Under the pieces are notes generated by a model that did no database searches, was not told the origin of the DNA, and saw only the letters and a list, made by a program, of their open reading frames with translations. This document shows positions 1-8,335 of a DNA stretch of 64,000 nucleotides, piece after piece (within the stretch, counting starts at the first letter, position 1; each line of letters starts with the position of its first letter). The translations under genes and the position numbers were made by a program. Location: positions 172,766 through 236,765 of the forward strand of contig CAZPXH010000003.1 in the NCBI GenBank assembly GCA_964591085.1. Reading direction: 5' to 3'. This DNA is from CAZPXH01 sp964591085 (GTDB lineage: Bacteria > Spirochaetota > Spirochaetia > DSM-27196 > CAZPXH01).

Positions 1-808
1 CCAGGAGTCCGTTGGCCCCCTCTATTCTTGCGTCTTCCAGCAGGGGATTGTTGATGGCCGCCGTGGCGGCATCCACAGCCCGGTTGTCTCCGCGTGCCTC
101 ACCGATGCCCATCAGTGCATCGCCCTGGCCCTTCATGATGGTGCTGACATCTGCGAAGTCGGTGTTGATTTCACCGGGCTTGGTGATCAGGTCTGAGATG
201 CCCTGCACGCTCTGGCGCAGCACGTCATCCGCCACCAGGAGTGCCTCTGTGATCACGGTCTTGCGCTCCACAATCTGCAGCAGGTGCTGGTTGGGGATAG
301 TGATGAGGGTGTCCACACTGTCGCGAAGTTTGTTGATCCCGTCATCAGCAAGGCGTGCCTTCTTGCGGCCCTCAAATGTGAAGGGCCGGGTCACCACCGC
401 AACGGTAAGGATTTCCAGCTCACGGGCAATGCGGGCAATGACGGGCGCTGCTCCGGTCCCGGTGCCGCCACCCATTCCCGCGGTGACAAACACCATGTCG
501 GCGCCCGAAATCGCCTCCTTCAGCTCCTCCACGTTCTCCATGGCGGCCTGTTCGCCGATCTCCGGCTTACCTCCGGCCCCGAGGCCGCCGGTCAGCTTGT
601 GTCCGATTGCCAGTTTCCGCCGAGCCCGGGCGTTGGACAGTGCCTGGACATCGGTGTTCACGCAAATGAACTCCACGTCAGTCAGGCCTGCGGCGATCAT
701 CCGGTTGACGGCATTGCTTCCACCGCCGCCAACCCCAATGACCTTAATGACGGTGGGGCTGCCGGGCACTCCCCTGCTTTCGTCAACCTCGAATATCTCG
801 ATGTTCAT
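1..808 (-). CDS. ftsZ: cell division GTPase FtsZ (3' end outside window)
   Basis: Tubulin-like GTPase that forms the division ring. It has no stop codon inside the window, so only the N-terminal ~269 codons are visible. The reverse-strand translation begins MNIEIFEVDESRG and contains IKVIGVGGGGSNAVNRM, then the tubulin signature GGGTGTGAAP (near 450-490), the T7-type loop with NTDVQAL, and the NxxxxD-type region around ADDVLRQSVQGISDL. A GGAGGGG ribosome site lies just before the ATG at 808. It is the last visible gene of the dcw cluster, 23 bases after ftsA. The C-terminal linker and the FtsA-binding tail are not visible. Confidence 0.97.
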   Translation of the reverse strand, partial: MNIEIFEVDESRGVPGSPTVIKVIGVGGGGSNAVNRMIAAGLTDVEFICVNTDVQALSNARARRKLAIGHKLTGGLGAGGKPEIGEQAAMENVEELKEAISGADMVFVTAGMGGGTGTGAAPVIARIARELEILTVAVVTRPFTFEGRKKARLADDGINKLRDSVDTLITIPNQHLLQIVERKTVITEALLVADDVLRQSVQGISDLITKPGEINTDFADVSTIMKGQGDALMGIGEARGDNRAVDAATAAINNPLLEDARIEGANGLL

Positions 809-831
809 GACCCCTCCCTTGCAAACTCATG

Positions 832-2067
832 CTATTCAAAGAACCTGCGCAGCCACCCCCGTAGCCCACGCAGAACTCCCGGTGTCTCGCCGTGTCTCCG
901 GCGCTCCGGTTCCTCAAAGCTCAGGTGCTGGCGGGCGTATTCAATAAGCCCGACCGCGGTTGCAAACTCCGGACCGCTGACTTCTGCCACCAGTCCGGCT
1001 TCCGGGAGCGGCGTTCCCACCCTGGCTGGAAGGCTAAAGACCTCCTGTGCCAGGTCCACCACTCCCGGAAGGGCTGCACCACCTCCGGTCAGCACAACCC
1101 CGCCGCCAATCCCACGGAGGATGTCCTGCTGCTCAAGCCGATCCCGTGCAAGACCAAAAATCTCGGCTACCCTGGGCTGGATGATTGCGGCGATCTTCCG
1201 CCGGTCTATGGCGATTGGCGGACGGCCGCCGACCCCGGGAATGATGACCGGTTCATTTCCCGCAACCAGCGGAAGCCAGGCGCATCCCGCGCTGTGCTTG
1301 ATCTCTCGGGCGGCCTGCAGCGGGGTCTTCAGCATGATGCTGAGATCGCTTGTGACCTGCGCCCCGCCCACGGGAAGAGAGCTGGTGAAGACCGGCGAAC
1401 TGTCACGGTGGACCGAGATGTCGGTGGTCCCCTCGCCGAGGTCCAGTAGGAGAACCCCGAGCTCCTGCTCGTCCCGGCTCAGCACCGTCATCCCGGCGGC
1501 GACCGTATCCAGGATGATGGAGTCCACGCGGAATCCAGCCCGATTGATGCTGCGGACAAGATTCTGCGCTGCGGTGGCGCTGGCGGTGATGATGTGCACG
1601 AGCGCTTCCAGACGGACGCCGATCATGTCCCGCGGATCCTTGATCCCGGCGTGGTTGTCAACAATGAAGTCCTGAGGGATGACGTGGAGTATTTCCCGGT
1701 CCAGCGGGATTGCCACGCTCCGCGCCGTCTCCAGCACGCGCTCCACATCCTCATCGGTGATTTCCCGGCTCTTGCCGGTGACCTTCACCACACCCTTGCT
1801 GTTGGTTCCTTCAATCTGTCCTCCGGAGATGCCGGCGTGAACACTGGCCACCTCCTGACCCGCCATCTGCTCCGCCTGCTCCACTGCAGCCTGGATGGCG
1901 CGAACCGTCGCTTCAATGTTTACAACAACGCCCTTGCGCAGCCCCTGCGACGGCTGCCGACCAACACCGAGAATCTCCGGGAAACCAGCCTCCGAAATCT
2001 CGGAGATGACCACGGTGGTCCAGGCGGTTCCCACGTCCAGTCCGGTCAACACGATGTCGTTCTTCAT
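832..2067 (-). CDS. ftsA: cell division protein FtsA
   Basis: Actin-like protein that tethers FtsZ to the membrane. It has 411 residues, a normal length. The N-terminal phosphate-1 loop GLDVGTAWTTVVI, a 1C/SHS2 region, the phosphate-2 loop LLDLGEGTTDISV (about residues 205-217) and the adenosine motif VVLTGGGAALPGV are all visible. The C-terminus RGLRGWLRRFFE is a basic, aromatic amphipathic helix of the kind that serves as the membrane anchor. The start overlaps the ftsQ stop by four bases (ATGA), so the two genes are probably translationally coupled. Confidence 0.97.
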   Translation of the reverse strand: MKNDIVLTGLDVGTAWTTVVISEISEAGFPEILGVGRQPSQGLRKGVVVNIEATVRAIQAAVEQAEQMAGQEVASVHAGISGGQIEGTNSKGVVKVTGKSREITDEDVERVLETARSVAIPLDREILHVIPQDFIVDNHAGIKDPRDMIGVRLEALVHIITASATAAQNLVRSINRAGFRVDSIILDTVAAGMTVLSRDEQELGVLLLDLGEGTTDISVHRDSSPVFTSSLPVGGAQVTSDLSIMLKTPLQAAREIKHSAGCAWLPLVAGNEPVIIPGVGGRPPIAIDRRKIAAIIQPRVAEIFGLARDRLEQQDILRGIGGGVVLTGGGAALPGVVDLAQEVFSLPARVGTPLPEAGLVAEVSGPEFATAVGLIEYARQHLSFEEPERRRHGETPGVLRGLRGWLRRFFE

Positions 2068-2891
2068 CTGCCAGTCTCCACGTTCCGCAGAACAATTCCG
2101 CCGCTGCGCAAGTCCAGGAGCTGGCCGGCCGGGAGCCGCATGGATCCCGCCGCAATCAAGCCGGCCCGGAGGGCCTCCGCGGTGAAGCGCCCTTCCAGCC
2201 GGAATGCAACGGGCACCGACAGGGGGTAGGCCACAACCTCCACGGCCCCGCCTGCCACGGGGTCCACCCGGAACTCGCTGAAGGACAGAAGCAGATCCGG
2301 TGCGCTATCCCGCAGGATGTTGAGACTGTGCAGGACCGGGAGAAGCATCGCCTCTGCCTGCTGTCCCGGCGCAAGTCGCCGTATCAATCCGCCGGAGAGC
2401 AGGGGGAGTTCCCGCAGCTGCATCCGGCTTGCCGGTGAAAAGACCATCCCGGTCTCATCCATGGCATAGAGGCGGGATCTCCGCGAATCGGGAACCAGCA
2501 CGGACACCAGCGGCTGCCGGGCGTGCAGCTCCACAATCAACGTGTCGGGGAAGCGTAGCCCAAGGTTGGCATCTGCCACGGGCGCAAGGCTCTCCAGCCG
2601 ACGTGCGGCGCGGTCCAGATCGTAGAGGAGGAGCGGCTCACCGGCGCGCAGGCCGATGATGCTGCGCACTTCTGACTCAGTGATGTCCAGGTCCGAGCGG
2701 ATGATGACCCGCTCAATTCCCGGCAGCAGCAGAAGCGTAGTTATCAACGCAACAAGCAGAACCACCGCCAGCAGCAGGAGCGGGCCGCGACGCCGATTGC
2801 CCGCGTTCACCTCGGTGAGGCGCGGGCCGGGACTGCGGAGCTCGGTGGCCCGGTCTCTACCGGGACCCCAGTTCCGAGCGGCTTCACTCAT
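2064..2891 (-). CDS. ftsQ: division protein FtsQ/DivIB, POTRA domain
   Basis: Bitopic division protein of 275 residues. A charged cytoplasmic N-terminus is followed by one membrane helix (LLLLAVVLLVALITTLLLL, about residues 40-58). The POTRA domain comes next (IERVIIRSDLDITESEVRSI..., with the FPDTLIVELHARQPL strand). The ATG at 2891 was chosen over a start 24 bases upstream because an AGGGGG site lies about seven bases before it and it overlaps the ftsW stop by eight bases, like its neighbours. FtsQ proteins diverge strongly, so position in the cluster is a large part of the assignment. Confidence 0.9.
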   Translation of the reverse strand: MSEAARNWGPGRDRATELRSPGPRLTEVNAGNRRRGPLLLLAVVLLVALITTLLLLPGIERVIIRSDLDITESEVRSIIGLRAGEPLLLYDLDRAARRLESLAPVADANLGLRFPDTLIVELHARQPLVSVLVPDSRRSRLYAMDETGMVFSPASRMQLRELPLLSGGLIRRLAPGQQAEAMLLPVLHSLNILRDSAPDLLLSFSEFRVDPVAGGAVEVVAYPLSVPVAFRLEGRFTAEALRAGLIAAGSMRLPAGQLLDLRSGGIVLRNVETGR

Positions 2892-4011
2892 GTGATGCCC
2901 CCTGCTTGCGCGCAAGGTTCACCAGGAGCCCCGCCGCCACACCGGTGGCCAGCAGTGAAGAGCCACCCGCGCTGATCAGTGGAAGCGGAATTCCGGTTGA
3001 GGGCGCCAGGCCGGCAACCACCGCCATGTTCAGCAAGGCCTGCAGGATCACAGCGACGGTGAGGCCAAATGCCAGAAGTCGACCAAAGCCCGCCTGCTGA
3101 TACATGCCCACGCGCATGCCCAGCCAACCGAGCAGACCAAAGAGCAACAGAATGAGGCTGACCCCGAGGAATCCTGCTTCCTCGCCAACCACGGCAAAGA
3201 TGAAGTCGCTTTCCGGCAGAGGCAGCAGCCCGAGCTTGGCCTCTCCGCCGCCAATCCCTGTCCCGAGCAGACCACCGGATTCAAGCGCGCGCTGTGCTGC
3301 AAGCATCTGGAATCCACTGCCCATCGGATCACGGTGCGGTTCCAGAAAGGCGATCACACGGCGGACCCGGTGTTCACGAGACAGCAACAGAATCGTCACT
3401 ACCGGCACCGCCGCCAGAAGGGTCCCGACGAAGTAGCGCAGCGGGGCACCCGAAAGAAAGAAGAGCCCGAGCGCGAGGAGTCCAACGAAGATTGCGGTTG
3501 AGAAATCGTTCTGGAGAACAATGAGACCAGCCACCGCCGTGGACACGATGAAGGGCGGGAGCAGGTCACCAAGTGGATCCGTCCAATCACTGCGCGATGC
3601 GAGGATGTGCGCGAGGTACAGCACAAGGGCCGGTTTGGCAAACTCCGAGGGCTGGAAGCTCATCCCCGCCACGATGATCCACCGCCGGCCGCCGAGAAAC
3701 TCCGCACCAATCCCAGGCACAAGCGTTGCGGCGAGCAGCACAATGACAAGAACCATAATCAGAGGTGAGAGCCTGCGGAGACGCTGCAGCGGGACGAATG
3801 CCGCCACCGCGCCAGCAAGGGAACTCAGCCCGAGCCACAGCATCTGCCGCCACACAAAGTACAATCCGTCTCCAAACAGGCGCTCGGCGCGGAAGTGACT
3901 GGCCGACAGCAACGTAGCTAGCCCAAGACCGGCAAGCACTGCGAACACCGCAATCAGCGCAAGATCACTGCGGTCGGGCCTGATTGGATCCGGAAGGATT
4001 CGCTGACCCAT
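2884..4011 (-). CDS. ftsW: SEDS peptidoglycan glycosyltransferase FtsW
   Basis: Integral-membrane polymerase of septal peptidoglycan, 375 residues and about ten hydrophobic segments. Family marks include FLGGRRWIIVAGMSFQPSEF, the FAVVGEEAGFLG segment and the C-terminal STGIPLPLISAGGSS signature. The start is the ATG at 4011, which shares its A with the mraY stop (TGATG). A TTG one codon upstream is also possible. The cognate transpeptidase gene ftsI is not in this cluster, which is normal for spirochaete dcw clusters as I remember them. Confidence 0.95.
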   Translation of the reverse strand: MGQRILPDPIRPDRSDLALIAVFAVLAGLGLATLLSASHFRAERLFGDGLYFVWRQMLWLGLSSLAGAVAAFVPLQRLRRLSPLIMVLVIVLLAATLVPGIGAEFLGGRRWIIVAGMSFQPSEFAKPALVLYLAHILASRSDWTDPLGDLLPPFIVSTAVAGLIVLQNDFSTAIFVGLLALGLFFLSGAPLRYFVGTLLAAVPVVTILLLSREHRVRRVIAFLEPHRDPMGSGFQMLAAQRALESGGLLGTGIGGGEAKLGLLPLPESDFIFAVVGEEAGFLGVSLILLLFGLLGWLGMRVGMYQQAGFGRLLAFGLTVAVILQALLNMAVVAGLAPSTGIPLPLISAGGSSLLATGVAAGLLVNLARKQGASHE

Positions 4012-5090
4012 CAACGAACCTTAAGGGTGGAGAGAGCCAGGATTGCAAAGAGCCCGCCCAGGATCCAGAAGCGCATTACTACCTTGGATTCAGGCCATCC
4101 CTTCAACTCGAAGTGATGATGCAGAGGTGCCATGAGGAAGACACGCTTGCCGGTTCTCCTGTAGCTCCACACCTGGATGATGACGCTCGCTGCCTCCAGG
4201 ACAAAGACTCCGCCGGCGATGACCAGGATGAGTTCCTTCTTGATCATGAGGGAGATGGTCCCGATGATTCCCCCCAGCGCCAGGCTGCCGGTATCGCCCA
4301 TCATGATTTCCGCCGGATGGGCGTTGTACCACAGAAAGCCGACGGAAGCTCCGGTGACGGCGAGGCAAAGCACGGCGAGCTCTCCGCCTCCGGGGATATA
4401 GGGAATCTGCAGGTAGGCACTCCAGTCCACCCGGCCGGCAACGTAGGAGAGCGCGGCAAAGGTGAGCCCCACCATGATCACCAGGCCCGTTGCCAGCCCA
4501 TCCAGCCCGTCCGTCAGGTTGACGGCGTTGCTTGTTCCAACCAGAAGCACAACCGCGAAGGGAACGTAGAAGACCGAAAGGTCCACCAGAGGGTCCTTGA
4601 ACAACGGAATGAAAAGCTGTGTCTGCTCCGGACCGCCGGTGAGCACCAGCGTGACCGAGACTGCGGTACCGATCAGTACCTGCCCGATTATCTTCACCCG
4701 AGGGGATATTCCTTTCTTGTCGCCCAGGAAGACCTTCCGGTAGTCATCTGCAAAGCCCAGCGCACCAAAACCCAGGAGCGCTACCATCGCAATCCAGGTG
4801 TTGATGTGGTCCCAGGACATCCACAGGAATACGGAGACCAGGGTTGCGGCGATGATGAGCAAACCTCCCATGGTCGGCGTGCCGGACTTCACACTGTGAC
4901 TCTCCGGTCCGACGCTCCGGATCCGTTCTCCGGCGTCGCGGTTTTTGAGTGTACGGATCAGCCAGGGCCCAAGGAGAAAGCAGATGAGAAGCGCGGTGAC
5001 CGCAGCGTAGGCTGCCCGGAAAGTGATGTACTGAAAGATGTTGAACGGCGTAAAGAATCGCGTCAGCGGAAAGAGCAGGGCCTCAAGCAC
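4011..5090 (-). CDS. mraY: phospho-MurNAc-pentapeptide translocase MraY
   Basis: Transfers phospho-MurNAc-pentapeptide from UDP to undecaprenyl phosphate, giving lipid I. It has 359 residues, the usual family length. Visible motifs are KSGTPTMGGLL, GFADDYRKV with the catalytic aspartates, NAVNLTDGLDGLA, NAHPAEIMMGDTGSLALGG and LHHHFEL. The GTG at 5090 is chosen because a GGAGG site sits six bases upstream and it overlaps the murF stop by eight bases. The longer reading from 5123 has no ribosome site and would start well inside murF. Confidence 0.97.
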   Translation of the reverse strand: MLEALLFPLTRFFTPFNIFQYITFRAAYAAVTALLICFLLGPWLIRTLKNRDAGERIRSVGPESHSVKSGTPTMGGLLIIAATLVSVFLWMSWDHINTWIAMVALLGFGALGFADDYRKVFLGDKKGISPRVKIIGQVLIGTAVSVTLVLTGGPEQTQLFIPLFKDPLVDLSVFYVPFAVVLLVGTSNAVNLTDGLDGLATGLVIMVGLTFAALSYVAGRVDWSAYLQIPYIPGGGELAVLCLAVTGASVGFLWYNAHPAEIMMGDTGSLALGGIIGTISLMIKKELILVIAGGVFVLEAASVIIQVWSYRRTGKRVFLMAPLHHHFELKGWPESKVVMRFWILGGLFAILALSTLKVR

Positions 5091-6444
5091 GGGACGCCTC
5101 CACAGATTGTGGGAGCTCGGCACGGAGCACCCTGGCGAACTCCCCCAGTCCGAGGGAATTTGCCGCCTTGAGGTAGATCAGCACGCCTTCGCCGGGCTGG
5201 ATGAGTGATTGCAATTCGCTCACATCTGCGGCGCGCTCCACTGTGACTGACAGACGTGGCGAAGGTTCGGGAACCCGTCCCACCAGAACAAGGCGTCCGG
5301 GCTCAAGCCGGGCCAACTCCGCGAACACGCTATCCCAGGCAGCACCCGCCCACTCGCCGAGCTCGGCCATCTCACCGAGCACCAGCCAGAGATCACGGTT
5401 CTCCCGGCGGGCCTGCGTTGCCGCCATGCGGATTCCGGCAAGCATGGAGGCTGGGGCCGCGTTGTAGGTGTCGTCTATCAGGGTGAAGAGACCACGGCTT
5501 ATCTGCGCGCGCCCCGGAAGCTGCTGCATCGCCTCCAGCCCCGCTTTCCAGTCCGCAAAGGTGCAGCCGAAGAGCTGGGAAGCACGGATGGCACAGATGG
5601 CGTTTCGGGCGTGATGCCACCCCTGGTCGGAAAGCGTAATCAGTCCTTCCGCAAACCGCAGGACAACACCACCATCAGTTTCCACGATCTCCGTATCGTC
5701 GTGCCAGCGGATCTGGCCGCGCTGACTGGCCAGTGCGGAGCGGACCCGGGAATCGTCACCTGGTGCCACCACCGATACGTCAGCAGACCACACGATGGAG
5801 AGCTTTTCCTTCAACACGCCGTCAGGACCGCCAACCATTCCGGCATGCGCGGTCCCGATGTTGGTGATCACCACAGGATCCGGGCGGGCAATGGAGACAA
5901 GCTCCGCGATCTCGCCGGGCCGGTTCATTCCCATCTCCAGCACCGCAACTTCGGCGTCCTCCGGGAAACGAAGAACCTCCAGGGGAAGCCCGATTGCCGA
6001 ATTGAAGTTTGCACGGGTCATGGCTGTCTTAACGCGTTGCCCGAGAATGGCGGCGAGTGCTTCCTTGGTGCCGGTTTTGCCCGTGCTACCGGTGATTCCC
6101 ACGCGGCGGAGATCCGATCGGCGCAGCAACAGAAGCGAAGCGAGCTCCTGGAGCGTGGAAAGCACATCAGTGCACCGGATCACGCAGACGCCATCGGGCA
6201 CATCACGCCGGGCAATGCGGTCGGCCCGCACAAGAACCACGCCGGCCCCGCGGTCTACGGCGTCCTGCACAAAACGGTGACCATCCGTGTGCGTGCCTGG
6301 TAGCGCGGCAAACGCAGACCCCGGACCCACGGAGCGGCTGTCAATGACAAACTCTCCCAGAGCCGAGTCCGCGCGCTGCAGCGGATCACCAATGACCTCG
6401 GTAACGGAGCTTAGTTCCCGGAAATCCGTGAGTCTGACCGTCAT
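5083..6444 (-). CDS. murF: UDP-MurNAc-tripeptide--D-Ala-D-Ala ligase MurF
   Basis: ATP-dependent ligase that adds D-Ala-D-Ala to the muramyl tripeptide. It has 453 residues. The N-terminal domain shows VIDSRSVGPGSAF. The central domain has the P-loop GITGSTGKTGTKEAL, NFNSAIGLPLEVL and the LEMGMNRPGEIAEL/TNIGTAHAG block, followed by the C-terminal Rossmann-like domain with DDTYNAAPASM. It overlaps ftsL by four bases (ATGA). The other Mur ligases and MurG are not nearby. Confidence 0.96.
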   Translation of the reverse strand: MTVRLTDFRELSSVTEVIGDPLQRADSALGEFVIDSRSVGPGSAFAALPGTHTDGHRFVQDAVDRGAGVVLVRADRIARRDVPDGVCVIRCTDVLSTLQELASLLLLRRSDLRRVGITGSTGKTGTKEALAAILGQRVKTAMTRANFNSAIGLPLEVLRFPEDAEVAVLEMGMNRPGEIAELVSIARPDPVVITNIGTAHAGMVGGPDGVLKEKLSIVWSADVSVVAPGDDSRVRSALASQRGQIRWHDDTEIVETDGGVVLRFAEGLITLSDQGWHHARNAICAIRASQLFGCTFADWKAGLEAMQQLPGRAQISRGLFTLIDDTYNAAPASMLAGIRMAATQARRENRDLWLVLGEMAELGEWAGAAWDSVFAELARLEPGRLVLVGRVPEPSPRLSVTVERAADVSELQSLIQPGEGVLIYLKAANSLGLGEFARVLRAELPQSVEASRA

Positions 6445-6737
6445 CCCCCGCCCCCGGTGTCCCCATCGGTCTCCTGGTGCAGGCGCAGCAGAATCACAGC
6501 TTCGTCAGGAAGCACTTCCAGCCCCGCAGCCTCCGCAAGCGGCAGGATGCGCGCCGGCGAGCGAAGCTCCGCAATCTCTGCCAGAGCTTGCCGGTTTGCC
6601 TCCGCAAGGCGCTGCTGGGCAGCCAGGAGATTACTTACGCGCGATTCCAGCTGGTAGTATCGGTATGCCTGCCAGGTGTTGATCCCGACCAGCCCAACAA
6701 GGCCTACCAGCAGCAGGGCAAGGACGGATCGCTTCAC
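6441..6737 (-). CDS. ftsL: FtsL-like small bitopic division protein
   Basis: A 98-residue protein with a very short cytoplasmic tail, one transmembrane helix (VLALLLVGLVGLVGI, residues ~4-18) and a heptad-like helical stretch (YYQLESRVSNLLAAQQRL and onward). This is the FtsL/DivIC plan. The GTG at 6737 overlaps the rsmH stop by four bases (GTGA) and has GGAGG six bases upstream, so the longer reading frame from 6854 is not needed. Sequence conservation in FtsL is low; topology, size and position between rsmH and murF carry the call. Confidence 0.85.
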   Translation of the reverse strand: MKRSVLALLLVGLVGLVGINTWQAYRYYQLESRVSNLLAAQQRLAEANRQALAEIAELRSPARILPLAEAAGLEVLPDEAVILLRLHQETDGDTGGGG

Positions 6738-7642
6738 GCGGCCTCCCCGGTCCGGCGGATTGCGCGGAGATGAGCGCTGCGCGCAGCAGAATTTTCTTGC
6801 ACTTCCAGCTCTCCGGGTGAAACCGGCTTTGCCGTGAGCAGCAGGTGTCCGCATTCCCGTGAAAAGCGGCGGAAGGCATGCTTCACAATGCGGTCCTCGC
6901 CGGAGTGAAAGCTTATAACAATGAGGGTTCCGCTTGGCCTCAGGAGTTCAAGCGCAGCATCAAGCGCACGCTCCAGTCTGCCGTATTCGTCATTCACTGC
7001 AATTCTGAGCGCCTGGAAGGTCCGGGTAGCAGGGTGAATACGTCCGTTCCGGAACTGCGGCGGAACTTCCCGCCGGATAGCCTCCGCAACCTCGGCAGCG
7101 CTGATCTCCGGGTCCCGTTCCGCGCAGTCCTTGAGAACCCTGGCAATACGGCCGGTGAAGCGCTCGTCACTGTACAGGTGGATGAGCTCGGCAAGCCGAT
7201 CCTCCGGCGTGGACCGGATGAACTGAACGGCGTCGGGCCCGGCAGAAGGATCGAGGCGCAAGTCCAGGGGAGCGTTCTCCGTGAAGGAAATCCCCAGGCC
7301 GCGCTCCCGCAGGTGGACCATTGAGATTCCCAGGTCCATCAACACGGCCCAGGACCGCCCGGGGCCCCCGCCCCGGTCGACCTCGTCCCTGAGTACGTCG
7401 TCGTACCAACCGTGCCGGAAGCGGACCCGCTCGCCGTAGCGCGCCAGTCGTTCCCGGGCCCGGGCCATCATCTGCACATCCGCGTCTATCGCCAGAATGC
7501 GCAGGGCAGGATAGCGCTGCAGGAGTACGGCCGAATGCCCGCCTTCTCCGACAGTGGCGTCAATGAGTTGTGCATCGGCCGGTGGGTATCCAAGGTGTTC
7601 AATCACCTCATCAACCATCACCGGCACGTGGATCGGCTGCAC
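6734..7642 (-). CDS. rsmH: 16S rRNA (cytosine1402-N4)-methyltransferase RsmH
   Basis: SAM-dependent methylation of C1402 in 16S rRNA (formerly MraW), 302 residues. The N-terminus reads VQPIHVPVMVDEVIEHLG. Motif I is IDATVGEGGHSAVLL, and the insert and C-terminal signatures RTFQALRIAVNDE and ISFHSGEDRIVKHAF are present. The GTG at 7642 has a strong GGGAGGGGG site four bases upstream. An alternative GTG at 7675 lies inside its own potential ribosome site and is unlikely. Confidence 0.96.
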   Translation of the reverse strand: MQPIHVPVMVDEVIEHLGYPPADAQLIDATVGEGGHSAVLLQRYPALRILAIDADVQMMARARERLARYGERVRFRHGWYDDVLRDEVDRGGGPGRSWAVLMDLGISMVHLRERGLGISFTENAPLDLRLDPSAGPDAVQFIRSTPEDRLAELIHLYSDERFTGRIARVLKDCAERDPEISAAEVAEAIRREVPPQFRNGRIHPATRTFQALRIAVNDEYGRLERALDAALELLRPSGTLIVISFHSGEDRIVKHAFRRFSRECGHLLLTAKPVSPGELEVQENSAARSAHLRAIRRTGEAA

Positions 7643-7680
7643 GGTTCCCCCTCCCAGTAGACCGGTCCGCGACACCTCCG

Positions 7681-8121
7681 TCAGAACGAGACGAGTCCTC
7701 CCAGTTCTTCGGCCGCCTCCTGCAGCTCCCGCTCGCTTTCCTCTTCGTAAGCGGCGTAGCCTTCGCTATCCCACAGTTCCATGTACTTCTCCATGACCAG
7801 GAGCGTGACGTCCCGTTCCATGCCTGCTGACTCAAGCAGAGCGTTGGGAACGTTCACCCGCCCACTCCGGTCAATCTCAACCTCCTGCGCCGGAGCAATG
7901 ATGCGCCGTTGCAGGAGCCTTCCTCGACGGGAGAACGGGGAGGCAGCCTTCAGCAGATCCTCCGCAACTCCCGTCCACACCGTCGGTGGGAAAATCCAGA
8001 GGCAGCGGTCCACCGCTCGGGTCACCACAACGGCTGCCCCGGCAATCTCTGCGCGCACCTTGGATGGAATCAGCAGGCGCCCCTTGTCATCCAGGGACAG
8101 GTGGAATTCACCGGTATTCAT
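7681..8121 (-). CDS. mraZ: transcriptional regulator MraZ
   Basis: First gene of the dcw operon, 146 residues. Two SpoVT-AbrB-like repeats are visible: DDKGRLLIPSKVRAEI near the N-terminus and DRSGRVNVPNALLESAG in the middle. MraZ is known to repress its own operon through TGGGN-type direct repeats, and such repeats lie immediately upstream. AGGAGGG sits about ten bases before the ATG. Confidence 0.96.
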   Translation of the reverse strand: MNTGEFHLSLDDKGRLLIPSKVRAEIAGAAVVVTRAVDRCLWIFPPTVWTGVAEDLLKAASPFSRRGRLLQRRIIAPAQEVEIDRSGRVNVPNALLESAGMERDVTLLVMEKYMELWDSEGYAAYEEESERELQEAAEELGGLVSF

Positions 8122-8141
8122 GACCGATTCGCCCTCCTGTT

Positions 8142-8176
8142 ACCACTGCCTGCCCCTCTCTGCCACTTTTTCCCAC
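8142..8176 (-). promoter_or_regulatory. MraZ operator: four repeats at 10-bp spacing
   Basis: On the minus strand four five-base units recur every ten bases: GTGGG (8176-8172), GTGGC (8166-8162), GGGGC (8156-8152) and GTGGT (8146-8142). MraZ boxes in other bacteria are TGGGN direct repeats separated by five bases, so spacing and sequence both fit. The site lies between the candidate promoter and the mraZ ribosome site, where binding would block transcription. Confidence 0.75.
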
Positions 8177-8187
8177 CAGTTGGTGAC

Positions 8188-8215
8188 AGCATACCGGGCC
8201 TGAGAGCGATGTCAA
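8188..8215 (-). promoter_or_regulatory. dcw operon promoter (sigma70-like)
   Basis: TTGACA (8215-8210), a 16-base spacer, then TATGCT (8193-8188) on the minus strand. A start near 8181 would put the MraZ operator just downstream and give a leader of about 60 bases. The match to consensus is good (6/6 and 4/6). The rest of the 8216-8335 interval holds no gene that I can support. Confidence 0.65.
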
Positions 8216-8335
8216 CGTTGTCGACAGAACAAGGGCGCTGTTTTCGCCACGGGAGGAAGAAGTGCTTAACGCTTGTGTAGTAATGAATGTTCCGGCGGCG
8301 GAATCACCGGGGAATTACAGAGGCTGGAGCTAAGC

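Noticed and set aside
12..947. Plus-strand open frame opposite ftsZ
   Set aside because: Antisense of ftsZ. The real gene has no stop inside the window, so it is easy to miss if only closed frames are considered.
3984..5171. Plus-strand open frame of 395 codons across mraY
   Set aside because: Complete overlap with mraY, which has all catalytic motifs. The plus-strand product is a low-complexity hydrophilic text typical of antisense frames.
8283..8301. Hairpin TTCCG-GCGG-CGGAA downstream of the GH57 gene as terminator
   Set aside because: The stem is only five base pairs and no T-run follows on the minus strand.
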